From Azohydromonas aeria (GTDB lineage Bacteria; Pseudomonadota; Gammaproteobacteria; Burkholderiales; Burkholderiaceae_C), in NCBI RefSeq assembly GCF_009760915.1, contig NZ_VIDQ01000035.1, forward strand, positions 1-64,000: a stretch of 64,000 nucleotides of DNA. Reading direction: 5' to 3'. Made by a program: the position numbers and the translations under genes. The notes beneath the pieces were generated by a model, which saw nothing but the letters and a program-made list of their open reading frames with translations, did no database searches and was not told where the DNA came from. The number at the start of each line of letters is the position of its first letter. Positions within the stretch are counted from its first letter, which is position 1. Below, in pieces: positions 52,351 through 60,483 of the stretch.

Positions 52351-54147
52351 ATGAACAACCCATCCGATGCGGCCGTGCGCCGCGACATGCCGGTACCGTC
52401 GCAGCCAAGCAACGAACTCTGGGCCAGCGATTCGATCGCCGCGATGATCCGGGCGCTGGACATCCCCTATGTGGTCCTCAACCCCGGCTCCAGTTTCCGC
52501 GGCCTGCACGACAGCCTGGTGAACCACCTCGGCAACGAGCGCCCGCAGATGCTGGTGGTGCTGCATGAGGAGCATGCAGTGGCGATTGCGCACGGGTATG
52601 CCAAGGTCGCGAGCCGACCGCTGGCCGCGTTCGTGCACAGCAACGTGGGGCTGATGCATGCGTCCATGGCTATCTACAACGCCTGGGCCGACCGTGTGCC
52701 CGTCATCGTGCTCGGGGCCACCGGTCCGGTGGACGCTGCCAAGCGCAGGCCGTGGATCGACTGGCTGCACACGGCGCAGGACCAGGGTGCGCTGGTGCGC
52801 CACTTCATCAAGTGGGACGCGCAGCCCGCGTCGGTGGGAGCATCGCACGAGGCGCTGCTCAGGGCTCGCCAGATCGCCACGACGGCACCACAAGGGCCGG
52901 TCTACGTCTGCTTCGACGCGACGCTGCAGGAGACCCGGCTGTCGTCGGTGCCCGAGCTGCCCGATCCGAAGCGTTACCTGGCGCCGCCACCGGCACGCCC
53001 GGCCCAGGAGCTCATCGATCAGGCCGCGCAATGGCTCATGCAGGCCCAGCGGCCCGTCATCCTCATGGGCCGAGTGTCGCGCGACAAGGAGGCTTGGGAG
53101 GAGCGCGTGGCGCTGGCCGAAGCGCTCGGCGCCAGAGTGCTCACGGATCTGAAGCTGGGTGCGGCCTTCCCGACCGCGCATGAGCTGCATGCGGCCCCGC
53201 CCGGGTTCTTCTTGTCCGATGCCTCTGCCGCAGTGCTGCGCGACGCCGACGTGGTACTCAGCTTGGACTGGTGGGATCTGGGTGGCACGCTCAAGGCGGC
53301 CTGGGGCAGCCAGCCGGTGCAAAGCCGTGTCATCCAGGTGTCCGTGGACCACTACAGCCACAACGGCTGGAGCCAGGACCACCAGGGCCTGCCACCGGTG
53401 GACCTGTTCCTGCTTTCGGAGCCCGAACCCACGGTCCGGCTGCTGAACCAGGCCATCCGGCCGCGCAGCGGCCAGCACCCGTCGCCCTCACCCAAGGTGA
53501 AAGCCGCCGCACCGGCCGGGGATGGCACGATCAGCATTGCCATGATGGCCGAGGCGCTCAAGCGCGCCACCAGCGGCTGCCAACCCTGCCTGATCCGCCT
53601 GCCCCTGGGCTGGTCCGGCGACATGTGGGATTTCGAGGATCCTCTGGACTACCTGGGCTACGACGGTGGCGGCGGCATCGGCTCCGGGCCTGGGATGGCG
53701 GTTGGAGCCGCCTTGGCGCTCAAGGGCAGTAACCGCCTGCCGGTGGCCGTGATCGGCGACGGCGACTACATGATGGGCGTAAGCGCCTTCTGGACCGCGG
53801 CCAACGCTGGCATACCGTTGTTGACCGTGGTCTGCAACAACCGCTCCTTCTTCAACGACGAGCTGCACCAGGAGCGCGTGGCCCGAGACCGCAACCGTCC
53901 CGTGGAGAACCGCTGGATCGGCCAGCGCATCTCCGATCCGGAGCCGGATCTGGCCACCATTGCCCGCGGCCAGGGGCTCCTGGGCATCGGACCGGTGGCG
54001 CGCCCGGACGAGCTGGATGCCGCCATGGCGCCCGCCGTGGAGGCGGTGCGCGGCGGTGCCTGCGTCGTGCTCGACGTGCACGTGACGCCGGGGTACAGCC
54101 CCTCCATGTCCTCAGGCATGACCCGCTCGCAGGAAGACGACCAATGA
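52351..54147 (+). CDS. ThDP-dependent decarboxylase-like enzyme (acetolactate synthase/benzoylformate decarboxylase family)
   Basis: A 598-residue enzyme with the three-domain layout: pyrimidine-binding N-domain (VVLNPGSSFRGLHDSLVNHL, then LHEEHAVAIAHGYAK with the cofactor Glu73), a middle domain (AQRPVILMGRVSRDKEAWEE), and the pyrophosphate-binding C-domain with VIGDGDYMMGVSAFWTAANA and TVVCNNRSFFND. Such enzymes decarboxylate 2-oxoacids such as benzoylformate, or condense them. Its stop overlaps the aldehyde dehydrogenase start (ATGA at 54144), so an aldehyde product is expected. Decarboxylation of an aroyl- or acylformate is my preferred role; acetolactate-synthase-like ligation cannot be excluded. 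Confidence 0.85.
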   Translation: MNNPSDAAVRRDMPVPSQPSNELWASDSIAAMIRALDIPYVVLNPGSSFRGLHDSLVNHLGNERPQMLVVLHEEHAVAIAHGYAKVASRPLAAFVHSNVGLMHASMAIYNAWADRVPVIVLGATGPVDAAKRRPWIDWLHTAQDQGALVRHFIKWDAQPASVGASHEALLRARQIATTAPQGPVYVCFDATLQETRLSSVPELPDPKRYLAPPPARPAQELIDQAAQWLMQAQRPVILMGRVSRDKEAWEERVALAEALGARVLTDLKLGAAFPTAHELHAAPPGFFLSDASAAVLRDADVVLSLDWWDLGGTLKAAWGSQPVQSRVIQVSVDHYSHNGWSQDHQGLPPVDLFLLSEPEPTVRLLNQAIRPRSGQHPSPSPKVKAAAPAGDGTISIAMMAEALKRATSGCQPCLIRLPLGWSGDMWDFEDPLDYLGYDGGGGIGSGPGMAVGAALALKGSNRLPVAVIGDGDYMMGVSAFWTAANAGIPLLTVVCNNRSFFNDELHQERVARDRNRPVENRWIGQRISDPEPDLATIARGQGLLGIGPVARPDELDAAMAPAVEAVRGGACVVLDVHVTPGYSPSMSSGMTRSQEDDQ

Positions 54148-55673
54148 CCACACCAGAAATCGCCAACATGGACGTTGCACGACCCACTGTCCCTGACAGC
54201 CAGGACCTGAGCGCATTGGTGCCCGAGCTGCTGCCGCACTCCAGCGGGTTGTATTGGGGTGGTCAATGGCACGACTCGGATGCGGGCCGAACACTGCAGA
54301 GCATCAACCCGTCCACGGGACAGTTGCTTGCCGAGGTCGCGCAAGCCGACGATGCCGCCGTCGATGCCGCGGTGCAAGCCGCCAACCAGGCGCTCGCATC
54401 CTGGGCACGCACGCCGCCGCTGGAGCGCGCGCGCTGCCTGCGTGAAGCTGCGCATCGCATCCGCTCGCATGCCCGTGACCTGGCGCTGATCGACGCCGCC
54501 GACTGCGGCAATCCCGTCAAGGCGATGCTCGCTGACGCAGAGATAGCCGCCACACAACTGGAGTATTTCGCCGGCCTGGTGCTGGAAGTCAAGGGCGAAA
54601 CCATTCCGACGGCCAACGGCTCGCTCAACTACACGCTGCGCGAACCGGTCGGGGTCGTGGCCCGCATCTTCCCGTTCAACCACCCGTTCATGTTTGCCGC
54701 CGGCAAGATCGCCGCGCCGCTGGCCGCGGGCAACACGGTGGTCATCAAGCCGCCCGAGCAGGCACCGCTGTCCACGATTCGCCTGATGGAGCTGCTGCAC
54801 GGCGTCTTCCCGCCTGGAGTGCTCAATTGCGCGACCGGTGGCCGCGAGACGGGTGCTGCGCTCGTGCGGCACCCGGACGTTGCTGCCGTGGCGCTCATCG
54901 GCAGCGTGGGTGCCGGCAAGGCCGTGCTGCGCGGCGCCGCCGACACCATGAAGCGCTCGCTGCTGGAGCTCGGCGGCAAGAACGCGATGATCGTGTTTCC
55001 CGACGCCGACTTCGAACGTGCGGTCGATGGCGCCGTGCGGGGCATGAACTTCACCTGGTGCGGCCAGTCCTGCGGCTCCACCAGCCGGCTCTTCGTGCAT
55101 GCATCGATCCATGACCGCTTCGTGCAGGCGCTCGTGGAGCGGTTGAAGCAGCGGCACACGCCGGGCATCGCGACCGATCTGCGCACCACCATGGGTGCCT
55201 TGATCAACCAAACCCAGTACGAGCGCACGCTGGGCTTCATCGACTCTGCCCGGCGCGAGGGCGCGGAGTTGGCGCATGGCGGACAGCACCCGGCGGACCC
55301 GCGTCTGGCCCAGGGCTTCTTCATCGAACCGACGGTCTTCGCCGGCGTGACACCACGGCACACGATCGCGCGGGAAGAAATCTTCGGTCCCGTGCTGTCG
55401 GTCCTGAGTTGGCACGATGAGCAGGAAATGCTCCAGGCCGTCAACGGCGTCGAGTACGGCCTCACGGGTTCGGTGTGGACGCGAGACCTGTTGACCGCAC
55501 ACCGCATGGCCGCGGCGCTGCAGGCCGGCTACGTCTGGATCAACGACTGCTCCCAGCACTTCCTTGGTGCGCCTTTCGGCGGCTACAAGAACTCGGGGAT
55601 GGGCCGGGAGGAGTCGAAGGACGAGCTGTTCGAGTTCACGCAGACCAAGAACGTCAACGTGTGGATGGGTTGA
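54144..55673 (+). CDS. aldehyde dehydrogenase (NAD(P)+)
   Basis: A 509-residue ALDH. Motifs are FPFNHPFMFAAGKIAAPLAA (oxyanion Asn region), the VVIKPPEQAPLS cofactor Lys, LLELGGKN with Glu275, and FTWCGQSCGSTSR with catalytic Cys310, one residue longer than usual between Glu and Cys. The end is GAPFGGYKNSGMGREESKDE. Its start lies inside the ThDP-enzyme stop. The pair would turn a 2-oxoacid into an aldehyde and then an acid; the benzoate-type acid would suit the dioxygenase encoded next. The first 30 residues are an unstructured extension. Similar enzymes include benzaldehyde and betaine aldehyde dehydrogenases. Confidence 0.92.
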   Translation: MTTPEIANMDVARPTVPDSQDLSALVPELLPHSSGLYWGGQWHDSDAGRTLQSINPSTGQLLAEVAQADDAAVDAAVQAANQALASWARTPPLERARCLREAAHRIRSHARDLALIDAADCGNPVKAMLADAEIAATQLEYFAGLVLEVKGETIPTANGSLNYTLREPVGVVARIFPFNHPFMFAAGKIAAPLAAGNTVVIKPPEQAPLSTIRLMELLHGVFPPGVLNCATGGRETGAALVRHPDVAAVALIGSVGAGKAVLRGAADTMKRSLLELGGKNAMIVFPDADFERAVDGAVRGMNFTWCGQSCGSTSRLFVHASIHDRFVQALVERLKQRHTPGIATDLRTTMGALINQTQYERTLGFIDSARREGAELAHGGQHPADPRLAQGFFIEPTVFAGVTPRHTIAREEIFGPVLSVLSWHDEQEMLQAVNGVEYGLTGSVWTRDLLTAHRMAAALQAGYVWINDCSQHFLGAPFGGYKNSGMGREESKDELFEFTQTKNVNVWMG

Positions 55674-55727
55674 GCCTGCCCTTCCGAAATGTCAGGCGCG
55701 CATCAAAGCACTGAGGAGACAAGCAAC

Positions 55728-57101
55728 ATGCACGACGACTGGGTTGCCGCCTACGTCGATGACCGGCCGGCAGACGGAGCGTTCAGGGTGCACGCCAGCA
55801 TCTATTCCGATGCGAAGCTGTTCGAGCGTGAGCAGCGGCACATCTTCGAGAAGACCTGGATATTCCTGGGGCTGGAATCACAGCTGGCGAAACCGCATGA
55901 CTTCGTCACTGGCCATATCGGCCGCACGCCTGTGCTCGTGACACGCGACGATACCGGCGTGGTTCGCGGCTTCATCAACGCCTGCAGGCACAAGGGAGCG
56001 CTGCTGAGCCGCCTGGACACCGGCCACCGGCGCCACCACGTCTGTCCCTATCACGGCTGGGCCTACGACTCATCGGGCCGCAACGTGCAGGTCAAGGATG
56101 CCGAGCACGGGGCCTACACCCGGGCCTTCGACCAGGATTCGCACGACCTGCTGCCGCTGCCCCGGCTGGAGCAGTACAAGGGGCTGATCTTCGGCAGCCT
56201 CAACCCTGGTGTTCCACCCCTGGAGGAGTTCCTGGGAGCCGTGCGGCCCCTGCTGGACCTGGCGCTGGAGCAAGGCGAGCGTGGCATGGAGTTCGTTCCC
56301 GGTCGCTCCATCTACACCTTCCGTGGCAACTGGAAGCTGCAGATGGACAACGGCCTGGACTTCTACCACCTCACGTCCACGCACGCCGCCTTCATGGAAG
56401 TCGTGCAGCGGCGCGAGGCGCAGAACGCGGGGCACACGGATGCCAAGCAATTCGACTGGAGCCAGCGCCTCAAGCAGCAAGGCGGCTCCTTTGTCTTTCC
56501 CAACGGGCATGCCGCGATCTGGCTGGACCAGCCCCAGCCGGAGAAGCGCCCGCTCTACCCGGAGCTCGATCGCCTGGTGCAGCGCGTGGGCGCCACGCGT
56601 GCGCAGTGGATGCTCAAGCTGCGCAATGTCAACGTCTTTCCGAACCTGCAGATCGCCGACTCGACCTCATTGATCCTGCGCACCTTCCGCCCGCTGGCGC
56701 CGGATCTCACGGAGATGCGCGTGTACTGCATGGCGCCCATTGGCGAGTCGGACACGCAGCGGGCATGGCGGCTGCGCCAGTTCGAGGACTTCTTCAATCC
56801 CAGCGGCTTCGCAACCTCCGACGACACCGTCATCTACGAGGATTGCCAGCAGGGCAACCAGCCCGAGCTGGGCTACCTGCAGGGTTTTGCGCGTGGCATG
56901 GCGGCCCTGCAGCCCGGTGCCAATGCCGAGGCCAGGTCACTGGGATTCCGGCCCACCCTCAGCGTCAAGGGCGGATTCCGGATGCAAAACGAGGTGTGCT
57001 TCCACAGCGCGTACCGTGAGTGGGCCCGCCTGATGCGTGTGGGCGAGGCGGGGCTCACGGCCCACGCGCATCCTGCGACTTCCGAGGAGAACCGGGCATG
57101 A
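55728..57101 (+). CDS. Rieske ring-hydroxylating dioxygenase, large (alpha) subunit
   Basis: A 457-residue alpha subunit of the benzoate/toluate/anthranilate-type group. The Rieske ligands are Cys86-x-His88 (NACRHKG) and Cys106-x-x-His109 (CPYHGW). The mononuclear iron block is MDNGLDFYHLTSTHAAF, with the Asn/Asp bridge and two His. ATG 55728 has GAGGAGA 8 bases upstream; ATG 55689 lacks one. Its stop overlaps the beta-subunit start (ATGA at 57098). It should add O2 to an aromatic acid. No reductase or ferredoxin gene follows, unlike ben or ant operons. Confidence 0.93.
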   Translation: MHDDWVAAYVDDRPADGAFRVHASIYSDAKLFEREQRHIFEKTWIFLGLESQLAKPHDFVTGHIGRTPVLVTRDDTGVVRGFINACRHKGALLSRLDTGHRRHHVCPYHGWAYDSSGRNVQVKDAEHGAYTRAFDQDSHDLLPLPRLEQYKGLIFGSLNPGVPPLEEFLGAVRPLLDLALEQGERGMEFVPGRSIYTFRGNWKLQMDNGLDFYHLTSTHAAFMEVVQRREAQNAGHTDAKQFDWSQRLKQQGGSFVFPNGHAAIWLDQPQPEKRPLYPELDRLVQRVGATRAQWMLKLRNVNVFPNLQIADSTSLILRTFRPLAPDLTEMRVYCMAPIGESDTQRAWRLRQFEDFFNPSGFATSDDTVIYEDCQQGNQPELGYLQGFARGMAALQPGANAEARSLGFRPTLSVKGGFRMQNEVCFHSAYREWARLMRVGEAGLTAHAHPATSEENRA

Positions 57102-57619
57102 GGCACGACGACGAGGATCTCGACAAGCTCGGACGGCTCCTGCTGGCGCAGGAAGCGGCCTGCCTGGACGAGCGCCGCTGGGATGACTGGCTCAACCTCT
57201 ACAGCGCGCAGTGCGAATACTGGGTGCCGATGTGGCGAACCGAGGAGAAACTGACCAGCGACCCGCAGCGCGAGCTCTCGCACATCTACTACGCCAGCCG
57301 CGCCGGCCTGGAAGACCGGGTCATGCGCATCCGCACGCAGCGCTCACCGTCGTCGGTGCCACTGCCGCGCACCGTGCATGTCATCGGCTACACGCTGCTG
57401 GAGCCCTCCCCCGGGCGCGAAGCGTCGGTCGACCGTTTCTCGATGCGCTCGGCCTGGACCTGCCATGTCTTTCTGCCCGCCGCGCGGCAGGCCCATGTCC
57501 TGTTCGGCCTTTCACAGTACGAGTTCAGGTTTGAAGACGACGCTTGGCGCATCGGCCGGCGCCGCACGCAATTGCAGAACGACTACATCCCGACGATGGT
57601 GGATATCTACTGTCTTTGA
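57098..57619 (+). CDS. Rieske dioxygenase, small (beta) subunit
   Basis: A 173-residue beta subunit with the cystatin/SnoaL-like fold of BenB/XylY: LLAQEAACLDERRWDDWLNL, YSAQCEYWVPMWRTEEKLTS, SHIYYASRAGLEDRVMRIRT and FRFEDDAWRIGRRRTQLQND. It supports assembly of the alpha3beta3 oxygenase. Translation is coupled to the alpha subunit by ATGA. It is the last gene of the cluster: 243 bases without genes follow before the convergent fumarase gene. The WVPMWRTEE block is closest in style to benzoate and anthranilate dioxygenases, which supports a mono-carboxylated aromatic substrate. Confidence 0.92.
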   Translation: MRHDDEDLDKLGRLLLAQEAACLDERRWDDWLNLYSAQCEYWVPMWRTEEKLTSDPQRELSHIYYASRAGLEDRVMRIRTQRSPSSVPLPRTVHVIGYTLLEPSPGREASVDRFSMRSAWTCHVFLPAARQAHVLFGLSQYEFRFEDDAWRIGRRRTQLQNDYIPTMVDIYCL

Positions 57620-57862
57620 CGATGCGAACGGAGCGTGCCTGGGCGGCTGATCCAGACCATGGATCGCATGGACCGTATCCGGCCAGACCGACCTGCCACC
57701 GTACGTTGAAGAAGCCGGCATCCCACTCAACGAGCCGCTTGTGCTTGGTGCGTGCCGCACCCGTTGGAAATTGAGCTTGCCTGGTGCTGCGACGGCCGCG
57801 CAGAAGCAGATGCGGCTGGAACGCCAATGACGTACACGAGCGCTGTCGCACCTGTTGATGGC

Positions 57863-59377
57863 TCAAGCCGGCTTGAGCCACACAGGCGTAGTCAGATGCC
57901 GGTAGATCGTCTCACCCGTGCTGTCCACGGCCACCGTCACCGGGAAGTCCGCCAGCTCGAACTCGTGGATGGCCTCCATGCCCAGGTCTTCGAAGGCCAC
58001 GACCCGCGCGCTGCGGATCGCCTTGGACAGCAAGTAGGCCGCGCCGCCCGTGGCCGCGAGATACGCCGCGCCGTGGCGCACGATCGATGCCACGGCATCG
58101 GGCCCGCGCTCGGCCTTGCCGATCATGGCCAGCAGCCCCGTGTGCTGCAGCAACGGCTCCACGAACTTGTCCATGCGCGTGGCCGTGGTCGGCCCAGCCG
58201 GTCCGACCGCCTCGTCCCCCACCGCGTCCACCGGGCCGACGTAGTAGACGACGCGGCCGCGCAGCTCCACGGGCAGCGGCTCGCCGCGCTGCAGCAGGTC
58301 CACCAGGCGCTTGTGGGCCGCGTCGCGTGCGGTCAGCACCTTGCCCGACAGCAGCAGCGTCTGGCCGATGCGCCAGCGGGCGACGTCGGCCCGCTCCAGG
58401 CTGTCCAGGTTGACCCGCACGGCATCGGGCACGTCGAACCGGTCGGGGATGCCGTCCCACAGCGCCGGTGACGGCATCTCGATGCGGGCAGGTCCCGAGC
58501 CATCGAGCTTCAGCCGCAGGTAGCGCGTGGCGGCGCAGTTCGGGATCAGGGCCACGGGGATGGTGGCGGCGTGGCACGGCGCCGTCTTCAGCTTCACGTC
58601 CAGCACCGTGCTCAGGCCGCCGAGTCCCTGCGCGCCGATGCCCAGCCGGTTGACGCGCTCGTACAGGTCCAGCCGCAGCGCCTCCTCGGGATGGCCGGCG
58701 CCGCGGGCGCGCAGTTCCTGGATGTCGATCGGCTCGAACAGCGAGAGCTTGGCCAGCAGCATGGCCTGCTCTGGCGTGCCGCCGATGCCCAGCCCGAGGA
58801 TGCCGGGCGGGCACCAGCCTGCCCCCATGCCGGGCAGTTGCTGCAGCACCCAGTCGGCGACGCTGTCGCTGGGATTGAGCGTGGCAAAGCGCGCCTTCAC
58901 GTCGCCCCCGCCGCCCTTGGCGACGACGAGGACCTCCAGCTCGCTGCCCGCCACCAGCTCGCAGTGGACGACGGCCGGTGTGTTGTCGCGGGTGTTCAGG
59001 CGCCGTCCCAGCGGGTCGCTGACCATCGTGGCCCGCAGCGGGTTGGCGGGGTCGCAATAGGCGCGGCGCACCGCCTCGTCGGCGACCGCCTGCAGGCTGC
59101 GCGGCGGCGCGCCGTCACGGCGGAAGAGCTGCACGCCGCAACCCTTGCGCACGAAGACCTGCGCCACCCCGGTGTCCTGGCACAGCGGCCGCCGGCCGAG
59201 GGCGCTGAGGCGGCTGTTGACCAGCAGCTGCTCGATGGCCGCGCGGGCCGGCGGGTGCGTCTCCGCGGCGTGGGCACGGCGCAGCGCCTGCACGAAGTCC
59301 GCCGGATGGTGGTGGCTGACGAACTGCAGCGCCTCGGCGATGCTGCAGGCCAGGTCCTCCTGCGCGATGGCGGCCAT
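57863..59377 (-). CDS. class I fumarate hydratase (FumA/B-type, tartrate dehydratase family)
   Basis: A 504-residue iron-sulfur hydratase with both domains fused. The alpha domain holds cluster cysteines Cys66 (PLCQDTG), GAGWCPPGILG and ALIPNCAATRY. The beta domain (about 330-504) has GKVLTARDAAHKRL, GRVVYYVGPVDAVGDEAVGP and VVAFEDLGMEAIHEFELADF. It interconverts fumarate and malate, or acts on a close analogue such as tartrate or mesaconate. It is the last gene of a minus-strand run that begins with a fumarate-releasing type of lyase, so fumarate is the natural substrate. Six bases separate it from the TctC gene. Confidence 0.92.
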   Translation of the reverse strand: MAAIAQEDLACSIAEALQFVSHHHPADFVQALRRAHAAETHPPARAAIEQLLVNSRLSALGRRPLCQDTGVAQVFVRKGCGVQLFRRDGAPPRSLQAVADEAVRRAYCDPANPLRATMVSDPLGRRLNTRDNTPAVVHCELVAGSELEVLVVAKGGGGDVKARFATLNPSDSVADWVLQQLPGMGAGWCPPGILGLGIGGTPEQAMLLAKLSLFEPIDIQELRARGAGHPEEALRLDLYERVNRLGIGAQGLGGLSTVLDVKLKTAPCHAATIPVALIPNCAATRYLRLKLDGSGPARIEMPSPALWDGIPDRFDVPDAVRVNLDSLERADVARWRIGQTLLLSGKVLTARDAAHKRLVDLLQRGEPLPVELRGRVVYYVGPVDAVGDEAVGPAGPTTATRMDKFVEPLLQHTGLLAMIGKAERGPDAVASIVRHGAAYLAATGGAAYLLSKAIRSARVVAFEDLGMEAIHEFELADFPVTVAVDSTGETIYRHLTTPVWLKPA

Positions 59378-59383
59378 GGCGGG

Positions 59384-60358
59384 TCAGTCCGCCTGGATGT
59401 TGGCATCGGCGGCGACCTTGCGCCAGCGCTCCACCTCGGCTGCCGTGTGCTGGGCGAAAGCCTGCGGCGCGTACTGGGCCTCGGGCAGCAGCTTGATGCC
59501 CTGGTCGGCCATCTTCTTCGTCCACTCCTTGTCGCCCATGGCCTTCATGTAGGCTTGGTGCATTTTCTGCACGACGTCCTTGGGCGTGCCCTTGGGCGCG
59601 TACAGGCCGTACCAGGTCGAGGCTTCGAAGCCGGGCAACGTCTTCTCGCCGAGCGTGGGCACGCCCGGGTATTGCGGCATGGGCGTGGGCGAGGTCAGCG
59701 CGATGGCGTTGAGCCGCCCGCCCGAGACCTGCGGCAACGCCGTGTTGGTCTGGTCGAACATGGCGTCCACCTGGCCGGCGATTAGGTCGTTCATCGCCGG
59801 CGCCACGCCCTTGTAGGGCACGGGCGTGACGTCGATGCCGGCCTTCGATTCGAACAGCGCGGCCACGAGGTGCGAGCTCGATCCCACGCCGGCGTTGCCG
59901 AAGTTGAGGTTGCCCGGCTTGGCCTTGGCCGCGGCGATCAGGTCGGCCGCGGTCTTGTAGGGTGAGCTCTTGGGCACCAGCAGCACCAGCGGCGTGTCCG
60001 GGAAGCGGAACACCGGGTCGAAGCTCTTGACCGGGTCGTAGGTGAGCTTCTTGTACAGCGCCGGCGCGGCGCCCATGTAGCCCAGGTGGCCGACCAGGAA
60101 GGTGTAGCCGTCGGGCGCGGCCTTGGCGGCCTTGCCCGCGCCGATGGTGCCGCCGGCGCCGCCGACGTTCTCGATGATGATCTGCTGGCCGATCTGCTTC
60201 GTGACCTTGTCGGCGATGTCGCGCGCCATGGCGTCGGTGGGGCCGCCGGCAGAGAAAGGCACGATCCAAGTGATGGGCTTGGCGGGCCAGGCCTGCGCCT
60301 GCACCAGCTGGGTGCCCAACAGCGCAGCGGCGGCGCAGGCGATCTTGAATGTCTTCAT
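59384..60358 (-). CDS. TctC/Bug-type solute-binding protein
   Basis: A 324-residue periplasmic receptor with signal peptide KIACAAAALLGTQLVQAQAW. Marks are PITWIVPFSAGGPTDAMARD, APDGYTFLVGHLGYMGAAPA and VPYKGVAPAMNDLIAGQVDA. AAGGAGAC lies before the ATG on the minus strand. It lies between dctA and the fumarase gene, 125 bases after dctA. It probably recognises the parent carboxylic acid of this unit, while DctA handles C4-dicarboxylates. No TctAB is present here either. Confidence 0.93.
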   Translation of the reverse strand: MKTFKIACAAAALLGTQLVQAQAWPAKPITWIVPFSAGGPTDAMARDIADKVTKQIGQQIIIENVGGAGGTIGAGKAAKAAPDGYTFLVGHLGYMGAAPALYKKLTYDPVKSFDPVFRFPDTPLVLLVPKSSPYKTAADLIAAAKAKPGNLNFGNAGVGSSSHLVAALFESKAGIDVTPVPYKGVAPAMNDLIAGQVDAMFDQTNTALPQVSGGRLNAIALTSPTPMPQYPGVPTLGEKTLPGFEASTWYGLYAPKGTPKDVVQKMHQAYMKAMGDKEWTKKMADQGIKLLPEAQYAPQAFAQHTAAEVERWRKVAADANIQAD

Positions 60359-60483
60359 GGGTTGTCTCCTTGGGAAGTCATGGGGCTGACTGGCGGCACA
60401 CGTGCGGCAGGTGCCGGCCAGGCGGGGTCAGTTCCGCATGAGCGCGGCACGCCGACTACTGGCATGCCGCGTGTCGCGGTGCT

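Noticed and set aside
51337..53478. A 713-codon minus-strand frame across the TctC and ThDP genes
   Set aside because: It has no recognisable domain, Arg/His/Gln-biased composition and no ribosome-binding site, and it runs antisense to two clear genes.
53766..55559. A 597-codon minus-strand frame antisense to the aldehyde dehydrogenase gene
   Set aside because: The plus strand carries the complete ALDH with Glu275 and Cys310. The antisense product shows no domain.
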